Of a stretch of DNA of 64,000 nucleotides, positions 31,941-44,300 are shown piece after piece (the stretch's first letter is position 1; every line of letters starts with the position of its first letter). The stretch is from Chelydra serpentina. Its lineage: Eukaryota; Chordata; Testudines; Chelydridae. The stretch is from positions 17,205,501-17,269,500 of the forward strand of contig JBAIAC010000057.1 in the NCBI GenBank assembly GCA_037349315.1, in the 5' to 3' direction. The notes beneath the pieces are model-generated. The model did not search any database. It saw only the letters and a list, made by a program, of their open reading frames with translations, and was not told the DNA's origin. A program made the position numbers and the translations under genes.

Positions 31941-32770
31941 AAGCATGTGACTAAGAGAACCAGTCAGAGGAAAAGACGGGCCAGTGAAGGAGAAATAGAG
32001 CTCAAGAGCAGGTTTGCGGAGTTGGAGAATGAAGAAGGGGTACAGCAGGTGGTCACTGAAGGTGGAAGGGCAAGGAAGAAGAGAAGAGCGGCTAGTCCCA
32101 TAGAAAAAGGGTAAGAATCAATGGAGACAACACCAAATATGAGCCCCAGGAGGATACAGGATGGGTTGAAGAGGATTACAAGGGAAAATAGGAATGGAAA
32201 GGACTTGCAGCCAGAGGGAACAGGGGATAGACCGGAGAATCGCACTGTCACCAGGAAAAGGCAAGTCTACATGATTGGGGACTCCTTACTGAGAAGAATA
32301 GACAGGCCTGTAACCAGAGCTGACCCAGAGAACAGAAGGGTGTGCTGTCTACAGGGTGCTAAGATACGGGATGTGGAACCTGAGGTTGAAGAGGATCCTA
32401 AAGGGAGCGGGAAAGAATCCATTGATCATCCTTCATGTAGGAACAAATGACATGGCTAGATTCTCACTGGAACAAATCAAGGGAGACTATGCCAGGCTGG
32501 GGAAGACGCTTAAGGAAATGGAGGCTCAGGTGATCTTTAGTGGGATTCTGCCTGCTCCTAGAGAAGGACAACAAAGGTGTGACAAGATTATGATGCTCAA
32601 TAGGTGGCTCAGACAGTGGTGCTATAAGGAGGGCTTTAGGATGTATGGCCACTGGGAGGCATTCATGGACAGAGGACTGTTCTCTCGGGATGGACTTCAC
32701 CTGAGTAGGGAGGGAAATAGACTTCTAGGATAGAGGCTGGCACAACTGATTAAGAGAGCTTTAAACTAGG
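31941..32770 (+). pseudogene. CR1 ORF1, late part with esterase domain (outer element)
   Basis: It begins immediately after the 3' end of the inner CR1. A basic segment (KRTSQRKRRASEGEIELKSR, ending RARKKRRAASPIEKG and a stop) is followed by the SGNH/GDSL esterase-like domain: MIGDSLLRRIDRPV (nucleophile block GDS), LIILHVGTNDMARF (GTND block), then VIFSGILPAPREG and SRDGLHLSREGNRLLG (D..H block). One frame change lies at about 32365-32400. All four blocks of the family can be seen. ORF1 of CR1 is thought to bind RNA and lipids. Confidence 0.85.
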
Positions 32771-33756
32771 TGTGATGGGTTGGTATCACAGAAACCCCCT
32801 TGGAGTTGCCACCTGGTATGCCAAGGCTACTCCTGCCCCTGCTTTCCTGCCTGGGACTCCAGAATCCTGTCTGTTTTGAGACAGATACGCTGATCTGCTG
32901 CAAACCCAGACCGAGGTCTGAACCACATGCACTAACAGCTGTAGGCCTGCCTGGAAGCAGCTCAGGAAGTGCTCTTGCCTTGACACCCAGGTGCCCAACT
33001 TCTCATGGGGTTCAAACCCTGAATAAATCCGTTTTACCCTGTATAAAGCTTATACAGGGTAAACTCATACATAGTTCGCCCTCGTCTAATCACACTGAAC
33101 ACTGATAAAAACCTCACCAGTTCCAACAAACTTCCTTTTACAGGCTACAGTCCTCCAAGCCTGGGTCCAGCAATTGCTCACACCCCCTATTGTCTTTGTC
33201 CTTTGTTCAGTCTGTTTCAGGTGTGTCCTTGGGGGTGGAGAGTCTCTCTCTTTAGCCAGCTGAAGACAAGATGGAGGGGTCACCCTGGGGTTGAAATAGA
33301 TTTTCTCCCCTGGATGGGTGCTCCTCCCCACTCCCTGTGTAGCATCATGTTACCCTGGAGTTTTGGGATCACATGGGCAAGTCACGTGTCCATGCAGAGC
33401 TCAGCACAACCAGTCCTGTGACATTCCTGGCCAAGCTCAGATGTGGATTGGTGTGCAACTTCTTTTGTCTGTTTAAGAGTTTCTTGATTGGCCTCTTTAC
33501 CTGCACATTCCTTTCTCAAGACAGGATCCCAGGCTCTTACAAAGGCTATGTATAAACCCAGCAAATATACAACCAATATTCATAACTTCAACTACAACAA
33601 TGATACATGCATACAAACGGGAGGAATAGATTCAGTAGATCATAACTTTTACAGAGATATGTTACATGGCACATGTAGCATAAAACATATTCCAGCTATA
33701 TCATATATACATTTATAAGCATCTTCCCCATAAAGTCTTATGGAGACACCGTCACA
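32771..33756. mobile_element. Solo LTR, TGTGACGG family, copy 2
   Basis: The ends TGTGATGGGTTGG and CACCGTCACA match copy 1. CTAGG flanks both sides (32766-32770 and 33757-33761), a 5-bp target duplication. The 31-bp hairpin is conserved at 33033-33063. It is about 150 bp shorter than copy 1, mainly in the first half after the hairpin. It lies between ORF1 and ORF2 of the outer CR1. Confidence 0.82.
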
Positions 33757-33761
33757 CTAGG

Positions 33762-36560
33762 AATTTGGGGGAGACGGTTGTGAGATGTACAGGTAATCTC
33801 CACGCCAGATTTTAACATTCAAAGGGAAGAAAACGAAGTAAGAATGGACATAAGGAGGAAGGGCAGAGTGGATACCAGTCTAATAGGTCATACTGGCAGT
33901 ACAATGTCCGTGCCAAATTGGGTAAAGAATGTGAGTGAGGCCAAACAGCAAAAATTAAGATGTTTGTACACCAATGCGAGGAGCCTAGGTAACAAACTGG
34001 AGGAACTAGAGCTACTGGTCCAGGAAGTTAAACCAGATATAGGAATAACCGAAACATGGTGGAATAGTAGTCATGACTGGAGTACAGGTATTGAAGGGTA
34101 TGTGCTGTTTAGGAAAGACAGAAATAAAGGTAAAGGTGGGGGAGTAGCATTGTATATCAATGATGAGGTACACTGTAAAGAAATAAAAAGTGATGGAATG
34201 GATAAGACAGAGTCTGTCTGGGCAAAAATCACATTGGGGAAGAAAACTACTAGAACCTCCCCTGGGATAGTGCTTGGGGTGTGCTATAGACCACCGGGAT
34301 CTAATTTGGATATGGATAGGGACCTCTTTAATGTTTTTAAGGAAGTAAAGACTAATGGGAACTGCGTGATCATGGGAGACTTCAACTTCCCTGATATAGA
34401 CTGGAGAACAAGTACTAGTAATAATAATAGGGCTCAGATTTTCCTAAATGTGATAGCTGATGAATTCCTTCATCAAGTAGTTGCTGAACAAACAAGGGGG
34501 GATGCCATTTTAGATTTGGTTTTGGTGAGTAGTGAGGACCTCATAGAAGAAATAGTTGTGGGGGACAATCTTGGCTCGAGCGATCATGAGCTAATTCAGT
34601 TCAAACTAAATGGAAGGATAAACAAAAATAAATCTGAGACTAGGGTTTTTGATTTCAAAAGGGCTAACTTTAATACATTAAGGAAATTAGTTAGGGAAGT
34701 GGATTGGACAGAAGAATTTATGGATCTAAAGGTAGAGGAGGCCTGGGATTATTTAAAGTTAAAGTTACAGAAGCGGTCAGAAGCCCGTATCCCAAGAAAG
34801 GGGGAAAAATTAATAGGCAGGAGTTTTAGACCAAGCTGGATGAGCAAGCACCTCAGAGAGGTGATTAGGAAAAAGCAGAAAGCATACAAGGAGTGGAAGA
34901 TGGGAGGGATCAGCAAGGAAAGCTACCTTATTGAGGTCAGAGCATGTAGGTATAAAGTGAGACAGGCTAAAAGTCATGTAGAGTTGGACCTTGCAAAGGG
35001 AATTAAAACCAATAGTAAAAGGTTTTATAGCCATACAAATAGGAAGAAAACAAAGAAAGAAGAAGTGGGACCACTAAACACTGAGGATGGAGTGGAGGTT
35101 AAGGATAATCTAGGCCCAATATCCTAGATATCTAATATCCAATATCTAAACAAATACTTTGCCTCAGTCTTTAATGAGGCTAATGAGGAGCTTAGGGATA
35201 ATCGCAGCATGACAAATGGGAATAAGGATATGGAGGTATCTTACCATATCCGAGGTAGAAGCCAAACTCGAACAGCTTAATGGGAGTAAATCAGGGGGCC
35301 CAGATAATCTTCATCCAAGAATATTAAAGGCACTGGCACATGAAATTGCAAGCCTATTAGCAAAAAATGTGAATGAATCTGTAAACTCAGGGGTTGTACC
35401 ATTTGACTGGAGAATTGCTAATATATTTCCTATTTTTAAGAAAGGGAAAAAAAGTGACCCAGGTAACTACAGGCCTGTTAGTTTGACATCTGTAGTATGC
35501 AAGGTCTTGGAAAAATTTTTGAAGGAGAAAGTAGTTAAGGACATTGAGGTCAATGGCAACTGGGACAAATTACAACATGGTTTTACAAAAGGTAGATCGT
35601 GCCAAACCAACCTGATCTCCTGGATCTAATCTACCTCGATTTCAGTAAGGCATTTGATATGGCACCACATGGGGAATTATTAGTTAAATTGGAAAAGATG
35701 GGGATCAATATGAAAATTGAGAGGTGGATAAAGAACTGGTTAAAAGGGGAGACTACAGCGGGTCATATTAAAAGGTGAACTGTCAGGCTGGAGGGAGGTT
35801 ACTAGTGAAGTTCCTGAGGGATCAGTTTTCGGACCAATCTTATTTAATCTTTTTATTACTGACCACGGCACCAAAAGTGGGAGTGTGCTAATAAAATTTG
35901 CAGATGACACAAAGTTGGGAGGTATTGCCAATTCAGAAAAGGATCGGAATATAATATAGGAAGACCTGGATGACCTTGTAAACTGGAGTAATATGATGAA
36001 ATTTAATAGTGAGAAGTGTAAGGTTATGCATTTAGGGATTAACAACAAGAATTTTAGTTATAAACTGGGGACGCATCAACTGGAAGTAACGGAAGAGGAG
36101 AAGGACCTCGGAGTCCTGGTTGATCACAGGATGACTATGAGTCCCCAATGTGATGTGGCCGTGAAAAAAGCTAATGCGGTCTTGGGATGCATTAGGTGAG
36201 GTATTTCTAGTAGAGATAAGGAGGTGTTAGTACCGTTATGCAAGGCATTGGTGAGACCTCATTTGGAATACTGTGTGCAGTTCTGGTCTCCCATGTTTAA
36301 GAAGGATGAATTCAAACTGGAATAGGTACAAAGAAGGGCCACTAGGATGATCCGAGGAATGGAAAACCTGTCATATGAAAGGAGACTCAAGGAGCTTGGT
36401 TTGTTTACCTTAACCAAAAGAAGGCTGAGGGGAGATATGATTGCTGTCTTTAAATATATCCGAGGGATAAATACCAGGGAGGGAGAGGAATTATTTCAGC
36501 TCAGTACCAATGTGGACACAAGAACAAATGGATATAAACTGGCCACCAGTATGAAGCTTG
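33762..36560 (+). pseudogene. CR1 ORF2 (outer element), 3'-truncated
   Basis: The endonuclease and early RT lie in one 427-residue frame (33844-35127): [52 protein letters not shown] and the SSDHELIQF block that closes the APE fold. The RT continues in pieces: [20 protein letters not shown] (35430), LQHGFTKGRSC (35570), FADDTKLGG near 35900, and [10 protein letters not shown] near 36270. Several stops and frameshifts break it. The element stops at about 36560 without a CR1 3' UTR. It is clearly a different, older subfamily than the inner CR1. Confidence 0.9.
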
Positions 36561-37579
36561 CACAGTCAGCACAGGAAGGAACAGCAAGAGCCATTGCTAG
36601 ATTTTTTGAGCTATTATGGCAAAGCCAAGCAGACCTTTCCTCACAGCCAATCAACAGGCAGCTGCTCCAATACAGCTCCAATTTGCAAAATAGTTCTGCT
36701 GTGGTATGCGCCTGCAAACGCAACCCTGCAACCAAGAGCTTTGTGGGAAGCATGGCCTCATGGAAAGGAGATTCGACCTTGACAATGGACTCATTGCTGC
36801 GACTCTAATACACACTGAACAGAGTGCCCATGAGGCAGGCTGCCAAATTATCCCCCAGCCAGGAAGCAGAGGAAATTTCTACCAACACTGGACTCAACAG
36901 CTTTTGCCACCCATGTGGAGAATGAACCCAAGAGGCAGGTCATATGTCAAAGCTCCACCAGCATTTCCAGAACCAGACTGAGCAAGATGGATGAAAACTC
37001 CACTGGCAAACGCACCCTAGCCGTGCTCCAGATAGCCAATTCGCCACAACCAACTGATCCCACCTCTTGAGAAAAACCAGCAACACTTCTCAGGAACAAG
37101 CGTCTGGACAGTCACCTCCGTGCAGGAACGAGCAGCACTCCACACTCCACCTGAGCTCTCACCCGGTCCATGCTCTCAGACGGACAGCAGAGAATGACAG
37201 ACAGCTTTCCAGCATGTACAGGAAGTGCAGCCTCCACAACTGGAGACGATAGCGTGAAGGTGATTCGTGGAGCAGCAGCAAACTGCATTCGCTCAGCTCT
37301 TCACCAGTCTGACTCTGCACTCAGCACACTAACGCCCATTGCGTCTGCTTATAGAATGAAGTGCCAAAGCAGTGATTTGGAGAAGGGATCTCCACTCTCC
37401 AGAGTCAAGTCACGGCAATTTCTATAGTGGCCATCTAATGAGTTTGCAAGCAGATGCTGGACCAGGAGCTGGCCTGAGGAAGCAGTCACACCAAGCAAAG
37501 AAGTGCCAAGTACCAGAGGTTGATGTTCTCCCTCACCAGCTCAAATTTGCATCTTTGGAATAATTCTGAGCAAGAATCA
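36561..37579. other. Unassigned sequence downstream of DNAJC8
   Basis: It lies between the broken end of the outer CR1 and the 3' end of DNAJC8. Plus-strand frames here have no recognisable domain. I cannot assign it. Confidence 0.35.
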
Positions 37580-38240
37580 AATAACTTGGGTAAAAATTTA
37601 TTTTACATACGGAACAGAGAGTTTTTTCTTTACAGGTGACTAGCAAGTCTGAGATTCCCAGAGCTCTGAACCGGAGAGCCAGGAGCTTGCAGTTTAGGAA
37701 TCAGACACAGGGGGTGGCTTTCAGCACCACGCACTTTGGTGGGGAACTGCAGAAGGTTTAACGGCACCACTCCAAGTCAGGCTCAAGGTCCCCCACCCAC
37801 GTCGGGCTGGCAAATGACCCCCAGCTCGTAGAGATCTTTTCAAAGTTTGACTCGCTGAGAAGGACGAGGACCGGGAAGATGCCGGGCACCATTTCAAGCA
37901 TCTTGTTTAATTCGACTCTCACAAAACTATACATGAAGGTGGTGGAACAACACAATCTCTGTGAAGTACAAAACATTAAATTACAGGGCTGCAAACAAAC
38001 AGGACAGCAACAATAGCGGGACCCTCTTAAGCCAGTTATTCTACGAGAAGCTGGTTCATGACTGATTTTATACCACGATCCTAATTCAAATGTACAGAGT
38101 ACAAAAAATACTTTGACCAATATTCAATTGTACTAGAACCAAGCAATCTACTAAAAAGCAAGTATTACTCTAGAGGCCAATAAGTCCTTAAAAGCAGGGA
38201 GGGGCTGAGGAGACTTGCTCGTGCATAGCTGCTGCCGGAC
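37580..38240 (-). other. DNAJC8: DNAJC8 3' UTR
   Basis: It runs from the stop codon (38241) to shortly after the AATAAA at 37602-37597. It has no repeats, unlike the regions around it, which fits a transcribed, constrained UTR. The exact cleavage site is inferred to lie about 15-20 bases past the signal. Confidence 0.7.
37597..37602 (-). terminator. DNAJC8: Poly(A) signal of DNAJC8
   Basis: AATAAA on the minus strand (TTTATT on the plus strand), about 640 bp downstream of the stop codon. Confidence 0.75.
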
Positions 38241-38363
38241 TCATTCGCGCTGCTCCATTTTTACTTTGGGAGGTCTCAGGAAGGTCCTGTTTTTCTTTTC
38301 TTTCTTCCCTTTTGTATTTGCCTGGAAGTTTCTCCAGCTGTCCACACGGCCATCCCGACTCTC
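38241..38363 (-). CDS. DNAJC8: DNAJC8 coding exon 9 and stop
   Basis: [20 protein letters not shown], a lysine run, then [14 protein letters not shown] and TGA. The basic tail resembles a nuclear localisation segment. Acceptor CTGCTCAG. Confidence 0.97.
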   Translation of the reverse strand, partial: ESRDGRVDSWRNFQANTKGKKEKKNRTFLRPPKVKMEQRE

Positions 38364-41300
38364 CTGAGCAGGACAAAGGAGGAGGAAGGGTTAACAAGAG
38401 CCAAGAATGGGTCACCTCCTACCAACTATAGCAGATTGCTGGCATTTTCCTCTTCGCCCAGGAGAGGGCACTCCCCACAGAGATCCCCTAGCACAGTGGT
38501 CCTCAAACTGTGGGGTGCACCCCCCCAAAAAGGGGGCACGGAGGAACGTTCAAGGGGCATGGGGGGGGGGGAAGGTTCCTCAGCCAGCCCCCACAAGAAG
38601 TGGGGAGGGAACAACACCCACCCTGCTCTCGGCCCCGACTCCCGGCTGTGCCTCTGGTCCTGCTCTCGGTCCCGGCTCCCGACCACAGCTTCCGAGTGGG
38701 GTGCGGACCAGGTAAGGGGGGGGCCCCGCAACTGAAAAAGTTTGGGGACCACTGCCCTATCAAGAGTGCAGATGACTGCCAACTGCTGGAAGGCCACTGG
38801 ACAGTAGACGGGGATTGAGAAGAGCAGATGACCAAGGGTAGCTCCTGGATGGTTTCCAACCCCCCAGTGCAAGAGAAGTATGTTGAGGTCTTGCTCTAGC
38901 AGAGACCAGCCAGGGGTTTGCAGCAGTAATTGGGGCCATCAAATCCTCATGGGCACAAAGGAAACAAGAAACCTCACTTCCCAGTTCTGCCTTAAGTCAC
39001 TGATTAATCAGCCAAGAACCAAGCCTCTGTTGAGTCCTAAGTCATAGCTCTCAGCCTTTGCCCACCCTCCACTCCACATCCTAGTAGACCCTGTGTGCCT
39101 GTGCCGCAGCATTAACCTCCACCCCAGCCACCACTTTTCCAGTCTCTCCCTTCCTCCTTTCTTCACACACACACCCCTTCCCAAGCCATCCCCATTACAG
39201 AGGTGTGGCGGAGGAAGGGCTCTCAGCAGTATGTTTTACTCTCCTCCGCCAGCTCTAGGACATGACTGGAAGGCACCTCCTGGGTCGGCAAGTCCAGGCC
39301 TCAAGAGAGGACAAGAGGGCACCCCACAGACCCTGCTCCTATCAGCCGACAGGCTGACGGCTCCAGACAGTGGGACAGAACAAGGAGTGTCCTGGTGGGT
39401 GGGTGTTTCCTTCACATCATCTGAGCAAAACGAAAAGAAGAAAGAAAAACTTGTAGCACCTTAGAGACTAACAAATTTATTTCAGCATAAGCTTTCGTGG
39501 GTTAGTACCCACTTCATCGGATGCATGGATGCATTTTCTTTCTTATTTTCGTTTTGCTGACACAGACTAACATGGCTACGACACTGAAACCTATCATCTG
39601 AGCAGTACACCGCAAGCAGAACAAGCACAGAGTCTGCCCCACTGTGCTGACTATGGCCTCTGGGCTCTCCTGAACCAAGGCAGGTCTAGATAGACGTTGT
39701 ACCAATTTAAATACTTCAATTCAGGGATGACTTTTTAACCACAACAGTTAAATCCGAGCAACCCCCTAGGGTGGCCAGTTATCCAGGTATGAAGAGACTT
39801 AAACCAGCATATCTCATTTCCACACATTATGGAATGGGGCACCTTCTTACCTGAATAACTGCACACACCCTAGGGGGTTCACTTGATTTAACTAGACCAG
39901 TTTCTACACAGATAGTTAAACGAGTACCAGACATGTGCACGGACTAATGCGAACACATTGGACCTCAGGCTGAAAAGCCTGCGCATCCTCGCACTGCAGC
40001 AGCCCAGCTCCCTGCTTGGGGAAAGCTGCACAATAGCTTCCATTCTAGGCCACTGATTCACATACTCCCAACTGGGGGGAACTTTCCAGGCTTGGAATCT
40101 GTGGGAACGAGAATTTTCAGAGTGCGCATGAGCAGCGGGATGTTCTGACCTGCTCATTCTTCATAGCGATCCCTGTAAAGGGCTGAACTCTCAAGCCAGG
40201 CCTACATAGCCCCCACTGAGCCACACACGCCAACTTTAACAATAATTGTTGTAAAATAAAGCTGTGAGCATTTGGAAATGCAGGAGGGAGCACAAAGCAG
40301 AAAGCCCCTTGGGGTGGAAATAGACCAGGGATCTCAAACTCAAATTACCACGAGGGCCACATGAGAACTAGTAAATTGGCCCGAGGGCCGCATCACTGAA
40401 ACCTTTTCATACAATGATAGAAAAGTATAGTCAAAAATGAAAAAAATGAAGAGTAATAGAGTATTCTATTAAAAGTCAATGTATTAACTTTTTAAGAACT
40501 GTAATGCCAAGAGGGGTTTTAATAAAATATAAACACTCAGTAATGTTTGGAGCGTGGCTGTCAGTGGAGTCGGCGCCTATGGGGGACTATGGCAGGCCAC
40601 AGGAAATAACTCCGCCGGCCGCATGTGGCCCGCGAGCCACGTGTTTGAGAGCCCTGAAATAGACAATACAGCTGATCCAGACCAACTCAGAAGACAAGGA
40701 GGAGCACAGAGAGGGACCAAAGTACCAGAAAAGACACATTAGGGAAAGGGACACAAGTACCAAGCTGGCAATTTCACGGCCCCCTCCCCCAGTCTAGGTT
40801 AGGGATGGTGACCTGCACAGAAGGGGCGACTGTGCCTGTTGTTTCTAACATCCAAAAAGGGTTCGGAGCTTTTTAAAAGCATTTTTTCCTCCTGCTTTTA
40901 ATCCTACCAATATCCAGAATGTTGAGACTTGCTTCCCAATTTGGGCTGGGGACTCTGCGGGCCCATAACTGAATAGGTGAAGAGAGCTGAATCTTGAACA
41001 AAGATCTTTCAGGGGTCTTGAGACCCCTGAAATAGACAATACAGCTGATCCAGACCATATTTCTCACAAATATCTGCATTGTCTGAATTAAATGGTTTAA
41101 ACAAAACCAGAGTTTTCAACTTTCTGAATAAAAATCCCTTCTTTCAATTATTCAGTTGCATTTCTGTAATATTGGTGATGTCAGAGCCCTCTTAGTTCTC
41201 CAGGTGCCCATAGAACAAAACTCACGACAGATCATCTGAATTTTTGTCATAAAAAACACAGCAGGAAAAGTTAAGAGAACTTTCAGGCCAGCCAAAGAGA

Positions 41301-44300
41301 CAACTCTCCAGGGCTCCTCCTTTGCAGGTCATCTCAAAATGTCTCGGCCAAACCCTGCCAAATGTCCTGTAGGATGTAGTAAGATGAGGCCCTGAAATAT
41401 AAACCCTTGGTATCAGAGGCCTGGTATGAGGCCTGAACCAAAGTAATGGTCAAAAGTTTGCTAACATAAAGCAAAGTTAAGCTGTGAGCCAGAGGCAGGC
41501 CCTGGTCACAAAAGTTGACAAGAAGAAGGCTGATAATTCTACGTATACACATACCTAAAGGGGATCAAGCACTAATAGGATAAACATGGGCCAGGATGGC
41601 ACCAGAAGAGTCTGGTACGAACACACTCCACAGAGATAACGAGGAACAGGCTGACCCATCCTAAAAGACAGGGTCAAAAGGATAATACGATGGATAGACT
41701 TGTTTGTTTGAATCAACATGTACCAGGAGAGAGGCAGCACCTCAACACGCAGAGGGGTTGTACCTCGATACGTCAGGCGTGATGTGTAACTTGTTTGTAC
41801 CTGTGTATAAGAACGCACCCCTGAGTGGATGTCTTTGTCTGGCCTATGGGGCAGTGGAGAGTCCCGCCACTGACTGAGCCGGTCCATTGTCAGGGGGCAC
41901 ATATTCGTCGTATGTCCTGTAGTGTCTGCAGAGAACTATTACTGTGCTTTGTTTGACAATAAACCTGGCCGGGTTCCCTTCATACCTTATCAGAGTCTGT
42001 GGTTATTGGGGGTTCTCTCGGGGTCTGCTCTGTCAGCTATCTGCGGAGAGCCGGGGCAGCACACAGAGGGAACATGCACACAGCCGACTGTTATCAACAT
42101 TGAACAGAGCAGAGCACCACACCGGTGGCGTCTGACAACACAGGAAACCATCTCTCACTGTCCAGGGACAGACAAGGCACTAACTATCCTTTCCTTTCCT
42201 GACTCCTAGAATTCTAGGAAGCAAACTCAGACTGGAGAATCAGGCAGCAGAGAGGAAAGCAAGACATACATGGACAAACACTAGCAAGTCAGATGGAGAC
42301 GCAGCAGGAGCATTACTAGAAAAACGAATCCATTCTAAAATACAAACCTGGGTCCAGTTTACATATAAAGTGCAGTTATTGTCTGGAACGCAATTGAATA
42401 AATGCGGTTCTTCCTACTCCGTAGACCTGCTCCCTACGTGCAGCTGTCAAAGCTACTGGCTTCAGTAACACAAAATGAGGTTAAATTACCCTGCAGAGCC
42501 TCACAGCTCTGGGAAGGAAGCTGGATTCCACTCTGGCTCTCAGGCCAGAATGGTTCGCTACATTCCGATTGCCAAACCTTTGTTGCTGGTGTTGATGCAC
42601 ATGCCAGAGCAAGCCTCAAGTGACTAGCAGGAGCATATACCACTGGCTGCCAGAAAGAGCAATTTATTTGTGAACTCAGCAGGTTTGAAATGGAGTCAGA
42701 GGAACATGGAACTTTAGGGTGCCATTTTCAGGGTCACTTTCCTGGTCTGAATCTCATATGAAGCAAAAACATTTGTCTTGCTGCACTGAGAACTCAGAGG
42801 AGAATCTCTCCTCGAAACAAGACACCTGAAACAACTTCAGCAAGGGTCTCCACTCCAATCACACACACAGGCTCTGACCAAGAATTCACATGCTCTTCTG
42901 TCTCTAAACATTCTCTCCCAGCAGAGGGGGGTGGGGGAGGTGTCAATCACTCCAGTTCCCAACATTAGCACACCTAGAGGGGAGCTCCACCTCTGCCCCC
43001 ATTTGGTCTTTGATACTCTGCGCCTCTGGCAATCTCAGCAAATTGAGATGGCAATTTTTGTGATGTGAACACCTGACCATCTGAAACTAGCCTGGGACCC
43101 ACCGACTAATTTCACACTGGTTGTTGAACAGCCATCAGAGGTTAACAGTTATTGGTCACCAATGACCTGGGCTCAGAGGCAACCCAATCTCCTGACTTGG
43201 GGTAGGTATCAGTTGGTGACCTGGAGGTGAAAGACACTGGACTGCAATTCACCAGACACCTACTCTTAGCCCAGGTCTACACTAACCCCCCCTGTCGAAC
43301 TAAGATACGCAACTTCAGCTACGTTAATAACGTAGCTGAAGTCGAAGTACCTTAGTTCGAACTTACCTGTGGTCCAGACGCGGCGCGCAGGCTCCCCCGT
43401 CGACTCCGCCTACTCCACTCATCGAGCTGCAGCGTCGACGAGGGAGCACTTACCAGCGTCGACGAGGGAGCACTTCCTGGTTCGATTTATCGCGTCTTGA
43501 CAAGACGCGATAAATCGAACCCAGAACATCGATCCCGCGCCTCCGACGCGACGGGTAAGTATAGACATACCCTCAGAAGGATCAGGGATCACATACTTTC
43601 CCTTGGCTGTGAGACACTCATGAGACATGCAAGGGTGTGGTTCCTGCCCATCAATAAGGCAGCAAACAGCTTCCTGTAGGATCCTTCACTAAAATGTGCC
43701 TACTTCGAGTGCAGAGTGCCTTCAGCAGATGGGATGACCTTCCTTGGTCTTCATGTACATGCTCTGCAGCCCACCCAAGAGCAGATATGACTCCCTAAAT
43801 GCAGGTGGCAACTGGTTATGCTGCAGATTACCTCAAAGTTCTTCTGCCATTCTCGCTCTCGCTTGGCTTTCTCTTGAGCCTCGATTTCCTCCTCTCTCTG
43901 TCGCTTCCTGTACAAGAGGCCATAAAGCAGTAGTTATGGACCCACCAGCATCTACATTAAAAAGACACACAAAATCCCTCACCACAGAGACATCCGAGAC
44001 ATCTGCTCTGACTGGAAAGGGGAGACTAACTGCTTATCAGAACAGATGGATGAAATACTCACTTCTAAGCATCTAGTAGAAGAAAAGTGCAACTGAAGGT
44101 AGCATTATTGATACAAGACCTACTTGCAAACCATACAGATGAAAATGGCAGAACGTATATGTACTAGACCATATAAAACACTGACTGGTGAACCACCAGG
44201 ACATGGATGTCACCAAATGACACCACACAACACCCAAAAGATTTCAGGCACGTAATTAACATTAGGAATTTAGCCCTTTGCACACTATTTGCATACAAAC

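Noticed and set aside
37067..37563. Open frames just past the DNAJC8 3' end as a possible neighbouring gene
   Set aside because: They are short, without a domain or splice context, and could not be tied to any known protein.
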